Shown here in pieces: positions 42,753 to 52,215 of a stretch of DNA of 64,000 nt. The stretch is from an uncultured Clostridia bacterium. GTDB taxonomy: Bacteria; Bacillota; Clostridia; Christensenellales; Borkfalkiaceae. A program made the translations under genes and the position numbers. The stretch lies in NCBI GenBank assembly GCA_949878885.1, contig CATLBN010000001.1, positions 89,877 through 153,876 on the forward strand. The letters are read 5' to 3'. A model generated the notes under the pieces. That model did not search any database and was not told the DNA's origin. It saw nothing but the letters and a program-made list of their open reading frames with translations. How positions within the stretch are numbered: position 1 is the first letter of the stretch; every line of letters begins with the position of its first letter.

Positions 42753-44045
42753 ATGATAGATATTAACTTAATCCGCGAAAATCCCCAGTTTGTAAAAGAA
42801 AATATCAAAAAAAAGTTTCAGGATAAAAAGCTTGATTTGGTAGATAAAATTATTGCGCTCGATAAAACAAAGCGCGAGTACCAGCAAGAGGGCGATAAAC
42901 TCCGCGCGCAGCGCAACGAACTTGCAAAAAAAATAGGTTCGCTTATGCGTGAAGGCAAAAAAGAAGAAGCGGAGGCAATAAAAAAGCAATCCGTAGAAAA
43001 TAACGAGCGCGTTGCCGAGCTTGAAAAACTTACCGCTGCTGCGGAAGCGGAATTAAAAACCGCAATGATGGCAATTCCCAACATAATTGCCGAGGACGTG
43101 CCCATAGGCAAAGACGACAGTCAAAACGTTGAGGGCAAAGTTTTTTTAGAGCCTAAACAAAAATCGTTCGATATTCCTTATCATCTGGATATTTTGGAAA
43201 GTTTAAACGGTATTGATTTGGACAGCGCAAGGCGCACAAGCGGAAACGGATTTTATTATTTGGTCGGCGATATCGCACGGCTGCACTCCGCCGTGTTATC
43301 TTATGCGCGCGACTTTATGATTGATAAAGGGTTTACCTATTGTATTCCTCCTTATATGATTAGAAGCGACGTTGTATCCGGCGTTATGAGTTTTGAAGAA
43401 ATGGAAGGAATGATGTATAAAATAGAGGGCGAAGATTTGTACCTTATAGGCACTTCCGAACACTCTATGATAGGCAGATTTATGGGTACGGTTCTGTCTG
43501 AAAATTCACTGCCGCAAACGCTTACGTCGTATTCGCCCTGTTTCAGAAAAGAAAAGGGCGCGCACGGTTTGGAAGAACGCGGCATATACCGTATTCATCA
43601 GTTTGAAAAGCAGGAAATGATTGTTATTTGCAAGCCTGAAGAAAGCGAATATTGGTATGAAAAACTTTGGAATTATACAGTAGAATTATTTACTTCAATG
43701 GAAATCCCCGTAAGACAGCTTATTTGCTGTTCGGGAGATTTGGCGGATTTAAAATATAAAAGCTGCGATATAGAAGCTTGGAGTCCCCGTCAGAAAAAGT
43801 ATTTCGAAGTAGGCAGCTGTTCAAACCTTACCGACGCTCAGGCGCGCAGGTTGGGTATAAGATATAAAAATTCAAAAACGGGTAAAAACGAGTTTGCGCA
43901 CACGCTTAACAACACCGTAGTTGCGCCGCCCAGAATGCTTATAGCTTTTCTTGAAAACCATTTGCAGGAAGACGGCAGCGTGTACGTTCCGCCGGTGCTC
44001 CGTCCGTATATGGGCGGAAGGGAAAAGCTTGTTCCTAAAAAATAA
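42753..44045 (+). CDS. serS: Seryl-tRNA synthetase
   Basis: The 430-residue class II synthetase charges tRNA-Ser (and tRNA-Sec). N-terminal coiled-coil arm (residues about 25-105, LRAQRNELAKKIGSLMREG) binds the long variable arm. Catalytic motifs are motif 1 (GFTYCIPPYMIRSDV), motif 2 (CFRKEKGAHGLEERGIYRIH) and motif 3 (NNTVVAPPRMLIAFLENHLQ). Start ATG has CAAGGAAGC upstream. The gene is monocistronic with a terminator behind. No tRNA or selenocysteine genes are near. Confidence 0.98.
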   Translation: MIDINLIRENPQFVKENIKKKFQDKKLDLVDKIIALDKTKREYQQEGDKLRAQRNELAKKIGSLMREGKKEEAEAIKKQSVENNERVAELEKLTAAAEAELKTAMMAIPNIIAEDVPIGKDDSQNVEGKVFLEPKQKSFDIPYHLDILESLNGIDLDSARRTSGNGFYYLVGDIARLHSAVLSYARDFMIDKGFTYCIPPYMIRSDVVSGVMSFEEMEGMMYKIEGEDLYLIGTSEHSMIGRFMGTVLSENSLPQTLTSYSPCFRKEKGAHGLEERGIYRIHQFEKQEMIVICKPEESEYWYEKLWNYTVELFTSMEIPVRQLICCSGDLADLKYKSCDIEAWSPRQKKYFEVGSCSNLTDAQARRLGIRYKNSKTGKNEFAHTLNNTVVAPPRMLIAFLENHLQEDGSVYVPPVLRPYMGGREKLVPKK

Positions 44046-44092
44046 GCGCATTAAAAACGCTTAAAAAAATCCGGTTGATATTAATTTTAAAT

Positions 44093-44126
44093 CCCCTTGT
44101 CAAGCAAACCTGACAAGGGGTTTTTA
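44093..44126 (+). terminator. Terminator after serS
   Basis: CCCCTTGTCA and TGACAAGGGG form a perfect 10-bp stem with an 8-nt loop and a T run. It also lies next to the end of the convergent minus-strand gene. Confidence 0.9.
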
Positions 44127-44129
44127 AAA

Positions 44130-44861
44130 TTATTTTATATTAAGAAATTTTTTGAATTTTGGCGCGGTAAATACCGATATTTTAAACTTGTTTTTTCTTA
44201 AACTTTTAAGTTTTGCACAGGTAAAACGTTTTTCCATTGCAAGATATAAAACAATGTTGCTTTTTAGCTTTAAATCAAACTGAACTATTCTTTCGCTTTC
44301 TATCTGCTTTTTATAAGCGGCGTAAACTGCGCTTGCGTAATATTCGTTAAGCTTATTGCAAATAAGTTCGAAAACGGCGGAATATACGCTTTTGTCAAAT
44401 TTTTGTTTGTCTTTTTTAAATTCGTCCAAGGCGGCGGAAAGATTTTTTTCTGCGTTTTCGCTGTAAATTACGGGCAGTTTAATATATTCAAACGGGTTTG
44501 CTTCTGTTTTAACAACGCTTTTTGCGGACATTGCCGCAAAAATTTCCGCTGTCTGCCTATCGCAGCTATCGTTTAAATCAAGTCCCCTAAGTATAGAAGT
44601 TTTAAAGCATATACAGCCGTTCAATACAACCATATCGCAAGATTTGTCGCTTAGCGCGTTTACAAGCGCCTGCGCGTCTTTATACGTAGTTTCAGGGTCT
44701 ATGAGGCAAATATATCTGCCTTTTGCCTGTTTAGCCGCATTTTTTATTATAGTACCGCATTCGCGCGCTTCGTCGGTATATAAAAATTCTATATCTTCAA
44801 GCGGTGCGGTTTCTTCTTTATCGTATTTTCCGCATACGATTAGTGTAACAAGTTTTTTCAT
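44130..44861 (-). CDS. Uncharacterised protein with a glycosyltransferase-2-like N-terminus
   Basis: I do not recognise a specific family for this 243-residue cytoplasmic protein. The first about 110 residues fit an alternating strand/helix pattern of a GT-A fold (LVTLIVCGKYDKEETAPLED, then FLYTDEA, RYICLIDPETTYKDAQALV with an Asp-x-Glu/Asp-like metal site, and MVVLNGCICFKTSILRGL). The acceptor-binding half is not recognisable, and the C-terminal half is helical and Lys-rich (SVYAAYKKQIESERIVQF), ending in a basic segment. It could be a degenerate transferase or a protein that binds nucleotide-sugar or RNA. It is transcribed alone, divergent from the exonuclease. Confidence 0.5.
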   Translation of the reverse strand: MKKLVTLIVCGKYDKEETAPLEDIEFLYTDEARECGTIIKNAAKQAKGRYICLIDPETTYKDAQALVNALSDKSCDMVVLNGCICFKTSILRGLDLNDSCDRQTAEIFAAMSAKSVVKTEANPFEYIKLPVIYSENAEKNLSAALDEFKKDKQKFDKSVYSAVFELICNKLNEYYASAVYAAYKKQIESERIVQFDLKLKSNIVLYLAMEKRFTCAKLKSLRKNKFKISVFTAPKFKKFLNIK

Positions 44862-44979
44862 AATTTATAAAATTATATAATATAAAAGTGCAAAAGTCAA
44901 TGAAGTCGGCGGCGCTTTGGTTGATATTTTGCCGACCGTATGCTATACTTTAACAGATTTCGGTTTACGGATTAAAGTT

Positions 44980-45933
44980 ATGAAATTGGTTTTTTTTGAT
45001 ATAGAATGTGCAAGCGTGCACAAAACTTATTCTAAAATATGCGCTTTCGGATATGTTATTTGCGATGAAAACTTTAATATTCTTGTAAAAGAAGATATTC
45101 TCATCAATCCGCGCGGCAGGTTCGAACTTACCGACAGAAAGGGAGAAAAAGGCATAAAGCTGCCTTACGAGTATTCCGAGTTTAAAAAATATCCGTCTTT
45201 TCCTTCGGTTTACAAAAAAATAAAAAAGCTGTTGGAAGATAAAGATTCTTATATTTTGGGGCACGCCGTTTTAAACGACGTAAAATATTTAAATTTAGAA
45301 ACAAAGCGTTATAAATTGCCGTCGCTTAAATTCAAATTTTCAGACAGTCAGCTTATATATATGACGCATATAAACGATTTTTCGCACCAATTCGGTCTAG
45401 AATCGATTGCCGAAAATTTAAACGTAGAGTTTACTCCGCACCGCGCCGCCGACGACGCTTACGCAACAATGCGCATAGTAGAGGCAATTTGTAAAGCGCG
45501 CGGCTGCAGCTATTTTGAACTTTGCGATATTCTTAAAATATCTGAAGGAGAAATAGAAAATTACAACGTAACGCGTCCCGTATCGAGGGCTTTCGGAAAA
45601 TTCGATTCGGAAAAGCGCAAGGCAAAGCAGGCAAGGTCGGAAGCAAGAGTTAAATTCAATAACTATTTTTTAAAAAAATCCGCAAAAAAAGACGGTAGAC
45701 TATCAGGTGCGGTATTTACTTTTTCGCGCGTTATAGAAGACGATTTATCGCTGTCTTTGCCGCTTATAGACAAAATTTACGAAAACGGCGGCAAATATTC
45801 GCAGCAGCTTGATTTTTGCCGATATTACGTTGAATCCGAAAACGACGTTTCCGCGCGGACAAATACGGCAAAGAGCAGAGGCGGCATAAAAATTATTAAT
45901 TTACAGCAGCTCGGAGAGCTTTTTAATGATTGA
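44980..45933 (+). CDS. DEDDh 3'-5' exonuclease with C-terminal BRCT-like domain
   Basis: The 317-residue protein (start ATG at 44980; an upstream GTG would add 21 residues without a ribosome binding site) has the DnaQ-type domain: VFFDIECAS (first Asp and Glu), LGHAVLNDVKYL (second Asp) and HRAADDAYATMR (His and last Asp). This is the exonuclease core of proofreading or DNA-repair enzymes. The region from about 245 (GRLSGAVFTFSRVIEDDLSL to KSRGGIKIINLQQLGELF) reads as a BRCT domain, with GG in the loop (NGGKYSQQ). This fusion is seen in some Firmicutes. It overlaps the rRNA methyltransferase gene by 8 bp. The role in DNA repair is inferred. Confidence 0.82.
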   Translation: MKLVFFDIECASVHKTYSKICAFGYVICDENFNILVKEDILINPRGRFELTDRKGEKGIKLPYEYSEFKKYPSFPSVYKKIKKLLEDKDSYILGHAVLNDVKYLNLETKRYKLPSLKFKFSDSQLIYMTHINDFSHQFGLESIAENLNVEFTPHRAADDAYATMRIVEAICKARGCSYFELCDILKISEGEIENYNVTRPVSRAFGKFDSEKRKAKQARSEARVKFNNYFLKKSAKKDGRLSGAVFTFSRVIEDDLSLSLPLIDKIYENGGKYSQQLDFCRYYVESENDVSARTNTAKSRGGIKIINLQQLGELFND

Positions 45934-47224
45934 CCTTCCGATTGATTTTCTAAATGAAATGAAGCGCGAGCTTAAAGACGAGTTTGCGGACTTCGCGGCT
46001 TCTTATTCCAAGTCGGCGGAAAAGGGCTTGCGGGTAAATACGCTTAAAATTTCCAAAGCAGAGTTCGAAAAAATTTCGCCCGTAGAACTTAAAGGCGAGG
46101 TGCCTTGGGCGGACGGCGGCTATTATTGCGCGGGCGAAGGTTTGGGCAAAAACGTTTTACACGCGGCAGGGCTTTACTATGTGCAGGAGCCTTCGGCTAT
46201 GTGCGCCGCGCCCGAGCTTGAAGTAAAACCGTACGAACGCGTATTGGACCTGTGCGCCGCGCCCGGCGGTAAAGCAACGCAGCTTGCCGCTAATATGCAG
46301 GGGAACGGCATAATTGTAATGAACGAAATAAATTATTCGCGCTGCGGCATTTTATCTTCTAACGTTGAACGCTTGGGCGTTAAAAATGCTGTTATAACTT
46401 GCAAATCTCCCGAAGCTTTGGCGGAAAGCGCCGTCGGTTTTTTCGATAAAATTCTCGTAGACGCGCCGTGTTCAGGCGAAGGAATGTTTAAAAAAGAAGA
46501 AAAAGCAATATCCGAATGGAGCCTTGAAAACGTTGAGCGCTGCGCCGAACGCCAAACAAAAATTTTGGATAGCGCCGATAAAATGCTTAAAGTGGGCGGC
46601 AGGCTCGTCTATTCTACTTGCACTTTTGCAAAAAGAGAAGACGAAAACCAAATAGAAAACTTTTTAAAAACGCACGGCAATTACAAATTGTTAAAGATGT
46701 ATAAACTGCTGCCTCATAAAGTACGCGGAGAAGGGCATTTTTGCGCAGTACTTGAAAAAACAGACGGACAGGAAACTAAATTAAACCAATTCAAAGGCAG
46801 TACTAATAATAAGAAAGCTGAAAATTTGTTTAAAAGTTGGGCTTGCGGAGTGCTTAATACGGAATTTAACAATTTATTTTACACAGGTAACGCCGAATGC
46901 ATTAAAATTTATGCTATGTCTGAGCAAATGCCGGATTTTGAGTTCAAACCCGTAACCTGCGGCGTACAGCTTGCAACCGTAAACACTTTAAACGGCAAAG
47001 TCGAACCCTGCCATTCGCTTGCTATGTGTTTGAAAAACGGCGAAGCGGAGTTTTTAGACGTTGACTTGCAAACCGCTTTAAAATATTTGCGCGGACTAAC
47101 TTTCGATTGTGACGCTAACTTAAAAGGGTGGAAGGTAATATCTTATCTCGGTTACCCTATAGGTTGGTGCAAAGCGGTAAACGGAGTTGCCAAAAACCAT
47201 TTGCCTAAGGGATTGAGAATTTAA
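45926..47224 (+). CDS. rRNA cytosine-C5 methyltransferase, RsmF/NOL1-NOP2-Sun family
   Basis: The 432-residue S-adenosylmethionine enzyme methylates cytosine in rRNA or tRNA. Key motifs: LDLCAAPGGKATQLA (AdoMet), FFDKILVDAPCSGEGMFKK with the catalytic Cys (PC), and the second catalytic Cys in YSTCTF. The N-terminal part has the typical start, NEMKRELKDEFADFAASYSK, and RVNTLKIS. The C-terminal about 140 residues form a PUA-like/RsmF extension (FKPVTCGVQLATVN to YPIGWCKAVNGVAKN, LPKGLR) close to RsmF. Which base it modifies is undecided. The start overlaps the exonuclease stop. Confidence 0.92.
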   Translation: MIDLPIDFLNEMKRELKDEFADFAASYSKSAEKGLRVNTLKISKAEFEKISPVELKGEVPWADGGYYCAGEGLGKNVLHAAGLYYVQEPSAMCAAPELEVKPYERVLDLCAAPGGKATQLAANMQGNGIIVMNEINYSRCGILSSNVERLGVKNAVITCKSPEALAESAVGFFDKILVDAPCSGEGMFKKEEKAISEWSLENVERCAERQTKILDSADKMLKVGGRLVYSTCTFAKREDENQIENFLKTHGNYKLLKMYKLLPHKVRGEGHFCAVLEKTDGQETKLNQFKGSTNNKKAENLFKSWACGVLNTEFNNLFYTGNAECIKIYAMSEQMPDFEFKPVTCGVQLATVNTLNGKVEPCHSLAMCLKNGEAEFLDVDLQTALKYLRGLTFDCDANLKGWKVISYLGYPIGWCKAVNGVAKNHLPKGLRI

Positions 47225-47230
47225 AATATA

Positions 47231-47271
47231 ATGCGCCGCCGAACTTATCCGCTCGGCGGCGCATTTTTTTT
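47231..47271 (+). terminator. Terminator after the rRNA methyltransferase
   Basis: ATGCGCCGCCGA and TCGGCGGCGCAT form a 12-bp perfect stem with a 10-nt loop, followed by TTTTTTTT. Confidence 0.92.
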
Positions 47272-47285
47272 GTTTAAAAATAATA

Positions 47286-47315
47286 AACCGACCGCGTTTA
47301 AAAACGCGGTCGGTT
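47286..47315 (-). terminator. Terminator for the large lipoprotein (minus strand)
   Basis: AACCGACCGCGTTT and AAACGCGGTCGGTT form a 14-bp stem with a very short loop, adjacent to the end of the minus-strand lipoprotein gene. Minus-strand T-rich sequence (TTTATTATTTTTAAAC) follows the stem. Confidence 0.8.
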
Positions 47316-47321
47316 ATACGT

Positions 47322-50300
47322 TTAATCTTTATTTTCAGAATTTGTTTGGTCGGATGTTTCTGTTTCTGCGTCGTTTTCGGAAGTGTCTTCAACGCTTTCA
47401 ACGCTGCCGTTTTCGGCGTTTTCTTCCGTTTCGCTTTCAGGTTCAACCGTTTCCGGCTCTAAGCTTTGGGTTTCGCCGTCCGTAACGTCTTCGTTTTCAA
47501 CAAGGTGCAGTTTCTTTATATAACGTTTACGCTGACGGTAATTGTTACCGCTTTGCAGCTTTTCGCCCTTCTTACGGCGCGATTTCTTTATGGCGTCTCT
47601 CAAAAGTATCGAAATCAACGTGAACAGAAGCGCTACTACCAAGATAATCGAAGAAACCAAAAGCCAAATTTCGCCGCTTGAATCTTCGTTGTCGTCCTCG
47701 TCCTTATCGGATGAATCCGCTTTGCTGAGTTCTACTTTTTGGTCTACAGCCGAATAATCCGCAAATACGTTATAAGAATTTTCGCTTTCGTTCTTATAAG
47801 TAAAGTAAGCAAGTTTTTCGGTATAGCTCGAAGCGTCGTAATCGTACCCCGTTTCGCCTTCTTTAGCTAAGTCGGCATTGAAGGGAACGTAAGCTTCGGA
47901 ATCGTATAAAGTGTAGGTGTAGTACAGCTGATTATACCAATGAGCCGCGCGTTTGTCGGCTACAAGATTGTCGTTGCCCGTAAGTTTTCCGTCTTTTATA
48001 AGCTGAGCAATCAAATCTTCGTAATCCTGAATATTCGCGTCTTCTGATTCAATGTTGCCCAAAAGTCCGTTGTTTTTAAGAACTTGTTTGTATTCGTTTA
48101 TAATATTGTTTTCGTACTCGCTAAGCAAAGTTGCGTAATTGCTTTCCGTAACGCTGTAAGCGCTGTAATCGAATGCAACCGCGCCGCTTACGTTTTGCGT
48201 ATCGCCTGCGTTTCCGCGTTCTCCGCTCCAAAGTTCTACGCGGTAATTAAGCGCTTCGCTGCCGGTATGAATAAAGAAGTTTACCGTTACCCAATCGTCT
48301 GCATTTTCGACTTTAACCTGATATTTGGGATTTTCTTCAGGTGCCGAATATCTTAAATATTCATCCGAGAAGTTGGTAACAGCCGTGCCTCTTACGCTCT
48401 TGCCGTCTTTGTCTTCCACAAGATAGTAGTAGGTGCCGTTTACATATTCGTAAACTCTGGTTCCGTCGGAAGCGCACAGGAAGTGGTCTGCAAGATTTTT
48501 ATTTTGGTCGCGGTAATAATTTTCGCCGTCTACAAGATTGTCAAACGATACGGTGTTTCCGTTTTCATCGTAGAACGTGTTGTGCTCGTACTTATAATAT
48601 TTGTACGAAGTGGTTAAGTTGTAAAGATTTGCGTAAATCTTGCCGTCTGCAACGCCGTTATATAAGCCGTCCGTACGCAATGTATAAACTATTGCTTTTT
48701 TGTGCTCGTCTTCGGTCATATCGTCGGTAAGTTCTTTGTTGAGTACGTTGCCTTCCTCATCGTAATTAAAAGTATAAGCGGGAGTGGCGTACTCAAGAAC
48801 TTTTCTTGTAGCGCTGTCTACAAGATAAACGTACGCGGTTGCGCCGGTGCTTACTTTAACGCGCACGGAAACGGTTGCATAGCTGTCTGCCGAAACGGTT
48901 GCGTTTTCGCCTATATAACCGTAATTAACAACGTCTTTAAGCGTATAGTAATCTATATCTTCGTCATAAGTGTCGCTTTCGGTAACTTTTCTGAATTTTT
49001 TACCGTAAATATCTTCGTAAGTTCCGTTTTCGTCCTCAACGTAATAAGTGCCGTTATTAAACGTTTCTGCGGTTGCGGTCTGTTTTTCGGAATAGGTGCG
49101 GAGATTGTTAATTATAATCAAAGGCTGATAGCAATCTTTTCCGAATACATTGTTCCAAAGGTCAACTGCGTCTGTATCGGATACGTTAAAGGCGTTTTGA
49201 ATAGCCTGTCTTATTTGTGCGTAAGCGTCGTTGCCGAAAGCTTCTCTGTTAATAAGTCCGGCGTCTTTATGAGTGTTTTTGGCGTCGAAACCGTCGGAAT
49301 AATCGCCGTCGGAAACGTTGGAGCTTCCGCCGTTTACGCCTTGGTATTTAGAAGCGTTTGCGTAGCCGTCGTTAATGTCTTTTATTCCGCTGGTGCTGTC
49401 GAATTCGTTATAAGACTTTTCGTCGTCGTCCTTGTCGAATTCGAATTTAACCGAATGCGTGCCGGCTGCGGTAAGTTTATAAATTTCTTCGTCAACGGTG
49501 TATGTGCGCAAATCCGCCATTGCCGCCCAGCCGTAATTAAACGAGTTTGCCGTTGCTTCGGCAAGTTCTGTATTTCCGAAAAGGAAATCTATTTTAAAGT
49601 TTTGGATTTTGTCGGTGCCGTTGTTTATAAACATAAAGCACTGCACCCAGCCGTTGTAAATATCGTCGTTATCTTCGAATTCCGTTTTAATTCCCGTTGA
49701 ATCAACCGTAAACGAAGCGGAGTTTTTATCGTCATTTTTATCGGTTACTTTCAACGTTGCGGCAGTTTTGCCGTTCATATCCGAAGTTTTAATCCAAAAC
49801 GACACTATCATACTCTTTTCGGCTTCAACGCTTATATCTCCTATAGTGGAGGTATAAGCCGCGCCGTATGCCGAAAGCATAACAAGCATATTACCGTCAT
49901 AACCGGGAAGCCTTGCTCCCTCGGCAGTAAGTGCCGCCGCAAGTTTGTTTTTGTATGCAGACCCTGCAAAATCGCTGTTTTTCGAATTAAACGCGCCAAG
50001 CAGGTCGTCTTCGGTTTTTATTCCGTTTTTAAGATTTTTAGGCAGAGTATAATTTTCGCCGTTGTTATTTTTGTTTACTGTAATAACCGCAGATTTCAAA
50101 CTGTCGCTTATGTTTTCTGCCGAAGCGTAAAATTTACCGTCGGTTTTTTCGTAAGTAAGCGCAGCCGTAACGCTTGAATCAAAGTCGATTTGCGTGCTTC
50201 CGGCAGCTTTCGAAGTCAAATCTATTTCGTAATAAAAGTCTTTCGAATGCCTGTAATTGTTGTTGCCGCTTCTAAGTTCTTTATCGGCAATAAATATTTT

Positions 50301-51617
50301 GTCTTCTTTGTCGCCGCCTAGAGTATATATAGTATTTGCAGCGGTAATTTCGTTTTTATGGTCGGAATAACTGCAATCTTTGTCTTCGAGAGTGAGGTGC
50401 TTGGTTATTTCCACGTCGTCGAAGAAAGCGTAACCCGTACATTTTTCGCTGTTTTCGCTTTGTCCCAAACCGAGTCTTATTTGAACGGAAGTAGTGGCAA
50501 AGTCGCAGGATTTAACGTAAACGGTGTATTGCAGCCAACCGTTGCTTGCGGTAGAAGCGTTAATGCTTTTGTCGGCAAGTATTTTTTCTGTATTTATGGA
50601 CTTTATAACAAAAGAATCTATTGAAGTTTCGCCTACGGACTGAACCACTTCTATAAAAGCGCCTCTGTCTTGGTCGTCGATTTGACTGTAACCTTTATCA
50701 AACTTTAAATCCGAAGTTTTAACCCAAACGGAAATTTCAGCCGCAGTGTTAGCTTCGAGAGTAATCGACTGCGAAGTATAGTATTGATTAATACCGTTGT
50801 AATTGCTGTTGGTGGGGTAATTGTGCACCATAAGCACGTTTTCGCAGGAATATTTTAAATCTTCGTCGGTATAGAACGCGCCGTCTTCGCCTTTGTAAAC
50901 GGTTACTTTTTCTGAGCCGTCCATATAATAGTAGGCGCCGTTTTCTTCTTTAATTTCAAAGTGAGTGCCGGGATTTTTTATAAGCTGACCGCGGACGGGT
51001 TTGGTAAATTCTTTGTCTAAATAATATTCTATATCGTCTTCGTCGTTGCGGTAAACTTCGGTATTGTCGCCGAGAAAATACTTGCCGTCGCTTTCCGTTA
51101 TGCCGAAATACGATTCGTAAGTTTGGTTTTTAATATAGCTGTCTTCAACGTCTTCGCTTTTTAAAAGCGCGGCGTAGGTATCCTTGTAAAGAACGTCGCG
51201 CGCTTTCATTCCGTTATAGTCAACGTATTTTTCGTCGCTTGCGCTGAGATCGGAGTTGTAGCTAAGCTTGTCCTTCAAATCTTCGGCGGTCAATTCTTCC
51301 CAAGCGGTTTTTCCCGTGCCGATTATACCTGAAAGCGCGTTGGAACTGTCGCCTCCGCGCGTCCAATTATCGGGATTTTTAATAAGATATTTCGCCTTGC
51401 CCTTGGCAATGTATTCTTTGCTGGGATAGTCGAAAAATTCAAAATTCCCGTTTTTCAAAAGCTGAGTATCTTCTGCTTTTGCGGCAAATTTAGCCTCGTC
51501 GTCGTTATCCTTGGGCGAGCACGCGGCTGCAAGCCCCGTGCAGCAAATCGCCGTTGCGGCGAAAATTGCAATTAAGGATTTTCTTGTTCTGTTTCTTTTC
51601 AAATTGTTTTTTGCCAT
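47322..51617 (-). CDS. Very large surface lipoprotein with C-terminal membrane anchor
   Basis: The 1431-residue protein starts with a signal peptide and a lipobox-like AAAC (Cys about residue 33), then Asp/Lys-rich sequence. Several domains look like carbohydrate-binding jelly rolls: a first TQLLKNGNFEFFDYPSKEYI segment, about residue 270 (ITLEANTAAEISVWVKTSDL), about 600 (MIVSFWIKTSDMNGKTAATL) and about 900 (ENATVSADSYATVSVRVKVS). YFxED/Tyr-rich loops are numerous. Near 1310-1332 there is a hydrophobic span (IWLLVSSIILVVALLFTLIS) followed by a basic stop-transfer and an acidic tail of about 75 residues that would be cytoplasmic. A lipid anchor and a membrane span in one protein is unusual. 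No catalytic motif was found. Sugar binding is inference. Confidence 0.65.
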   Translation of the reverse strand: MAKNNLKRNRTRKSLIAIFAATAICCTGLAAACSPKDNDDEAKFAAKAEDTQLLKNGNFEFFDYPSKEYIAKGKAKYLIKNPDNWTRGGDSSNALSGIIGTGKTAWEELTAEDLKDKLSYNSDLSASDEKYVDYNGMKARDVLYKDTYAALLKSEDVEDSYIKNQTYESYFGITESDGKYFLGDNTEVYRNDEDDIEYYLDKEFTKPVRGQLIKNPGTHFEIKEENGAYYYMDGSEKVTVYKGEDGAFYTDEDLKYSCENVLMVHNYPTNSNYNGINQYYTSQSITLEANTAAEISVWVKTSDLKFDKGYSQIDDQDRGAFIEVVQSVGETSIDSFVIKSINTEKILADKSINASTASNGWLQYTVYVKSCDFATTSVQIRLGLGQSENSEKCTGYAFFDDVEITKHLTLEDKDCSYSDHKNEITAANTIYTLGGDKEDKIFIADKELRSGNNNYRHSKDFYYEIDLTSKAAGSTQIDFDSSVTAALTYEKTDGKFYASAENISDSLKSAVITVNKNNNGENYTLPKNLKNGIKTEDDLLGAFNSKNSDFAGSAYKNKLAAALTAEGARLPGYDGNMLVMLSAYGAAYTSTIGDISVEAEKSMIVSFWIKTSDMNGKTAATLKVTDKNDDKNSASFTVDSTGIKTEFEDNDDIYNGWVQCFMFINNGTDKIQNFKIDFLFGNTELAEATANSFNYGWAAMADLRTYTVDEEIYKLTAAGTHSVKFEFDKDDDEKSYNEFDSTSGIKDINDGYANASKYQGVNGGSSNVSDGDYSDGFDAKNTHKDAGLINREAFGNDAYAQIRQAIQNAFNVSDTDAVDLWNNVFGKDCYQPLIIINNLRTYSEKQTATAETFNNGTYYVEDENGTYEDIYGKKFRKVTESDTYDEDIDYYTLKDVVNYGYIGENATVSADSYATVSVRVKVSTGATAYVYLVDSATRKVLEYATPAYTFNYDEEGNVLNKELTDDMTEDEHKKAIVYTLRTDGLYNGVADGKIYANLYNLTTSYKYYKYEHNTFYDENGNTVSFDNLVDGENYYRDQNKNLADHFLCASDGTRVYEYVNGTYYYLVEDKDGKSVRGTAVTNFSDEYLRYSAPEENPKYQVKVENADDWVTVNFFIHTGSEALNYRVELWSGERGNAGDTQNVSGAVAFDYSAYSVTESNYATLLSEYENNIINEYKQVLKNNGLLGNIESEDANIQDYEDLIAQLIKDGKLTGNDNLVADKRAAHWYNQLYYTYTLYDSEAYVPFNADLAKEGETGYDYDASSYTEKLAYFTYKNESENSYNVFADYSAVDQKVELSKADSSDKDEDDNEDSSGEIWLLVSSIILVVALLFTLISILLRDAIKKSRRKKGEKLQSGNNYRQRKRYIKKLHLVENEDVTDGETQSLEPETVEPESETEENAENGSVESVEDTSENDAETETSDQTNSENKD

Positions 51618-51837
51618 AAATACACCTATAGTGGTGCGGACGCTTCACGCCCGCGTATTACTATTAATAAATAATTGTACCGTTTTATTTTAATATAATC
51701 GTAATTTAATGGCAAGCAAAAACGGCGGAATACCCGTAAAAAAATTATTATTTTTAATTTAATTGCAAAAACTTAACTTATAACCCGTAAAATTCGGTCG
51801 GTTTTTAAAGCTATATCGTCATATCGGAGGAATTTTT

Positions 51838-52194
51838 ATGAAAAAAAATGCATTCAAACGCATAACGGCGGGACTTTTTACGGGCGCCGTAAACGGTTTG
51901 TTCGGCGGAGGCGGCGGAATGATTGCCGTGCCGCTTTTAAAAAATATGTGCGGTTATGAGGAAAAGCGGGCTCACGCAACGGCAATTTTGGTAATTTTGC
52001 CTGTGTGTGCCGTAAGCGCGGTAACTTATATTATTAACGGGTATTTTTCGGCAAGCGTAATAATACCCGCTGCCTTGGGGTCGGTAGCGGGAGGGCTTTT
52101 GGGAGCTATGCTTTTGAATAAACTTCCGGAATTTATAGTAAATATAGTTTTTATCGCGGTAATGCTTGCGGCAGGAATACGAATGATTATTTGA
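51838..52194 (+). CDS. TSUP (TauE/SafE) family half-permease A
   Basis: The 118-residue membrane protein is one half of the usual TauE/SafE-type permease: an N-terminal span with GLFTGAVNGLFGGGGGMIAVPL, the Gly-rich motif of the family, then three more spans (AILVILPVCAVSAVTYII, IIPAALGSVAGGLLGAMLL, FIVNIVFIAVMLAAGI). The full proteins have two such repeats in about 250 residues. A second half is encoded directly downstream. RBS CGGAGGAATTTTT precedes the ATG. The pair probably forms a heterodimer that exports sulfite, sulfonates or other anions; the substrate is not decidable. Confidence 0.82.
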   Translation: MKKNAFKRITAGLFTGAVNGLFGGGGGMIAVPLLKNMCGYEEKRAHATAILVILPVCAVSAVTYIINGYFSASVIIPAALGSVAGGLLGAMLLNKLPEFIVNIVFIAVMLAAGIRMII

Positions 52195-52215
52195 ATAAAA
52201 TTAAAAGGTGTTGGT

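Noticed and set aside
48702..49700. 332-residue plus-strand ORF opposite the giant lipoprotein
   Set aside because: It is the antisense of a gene with clear signal peptide, domain structure and stop at a terminator; the antisense ORF shows only Val/Phe/Ile-rich low-quality sequence.
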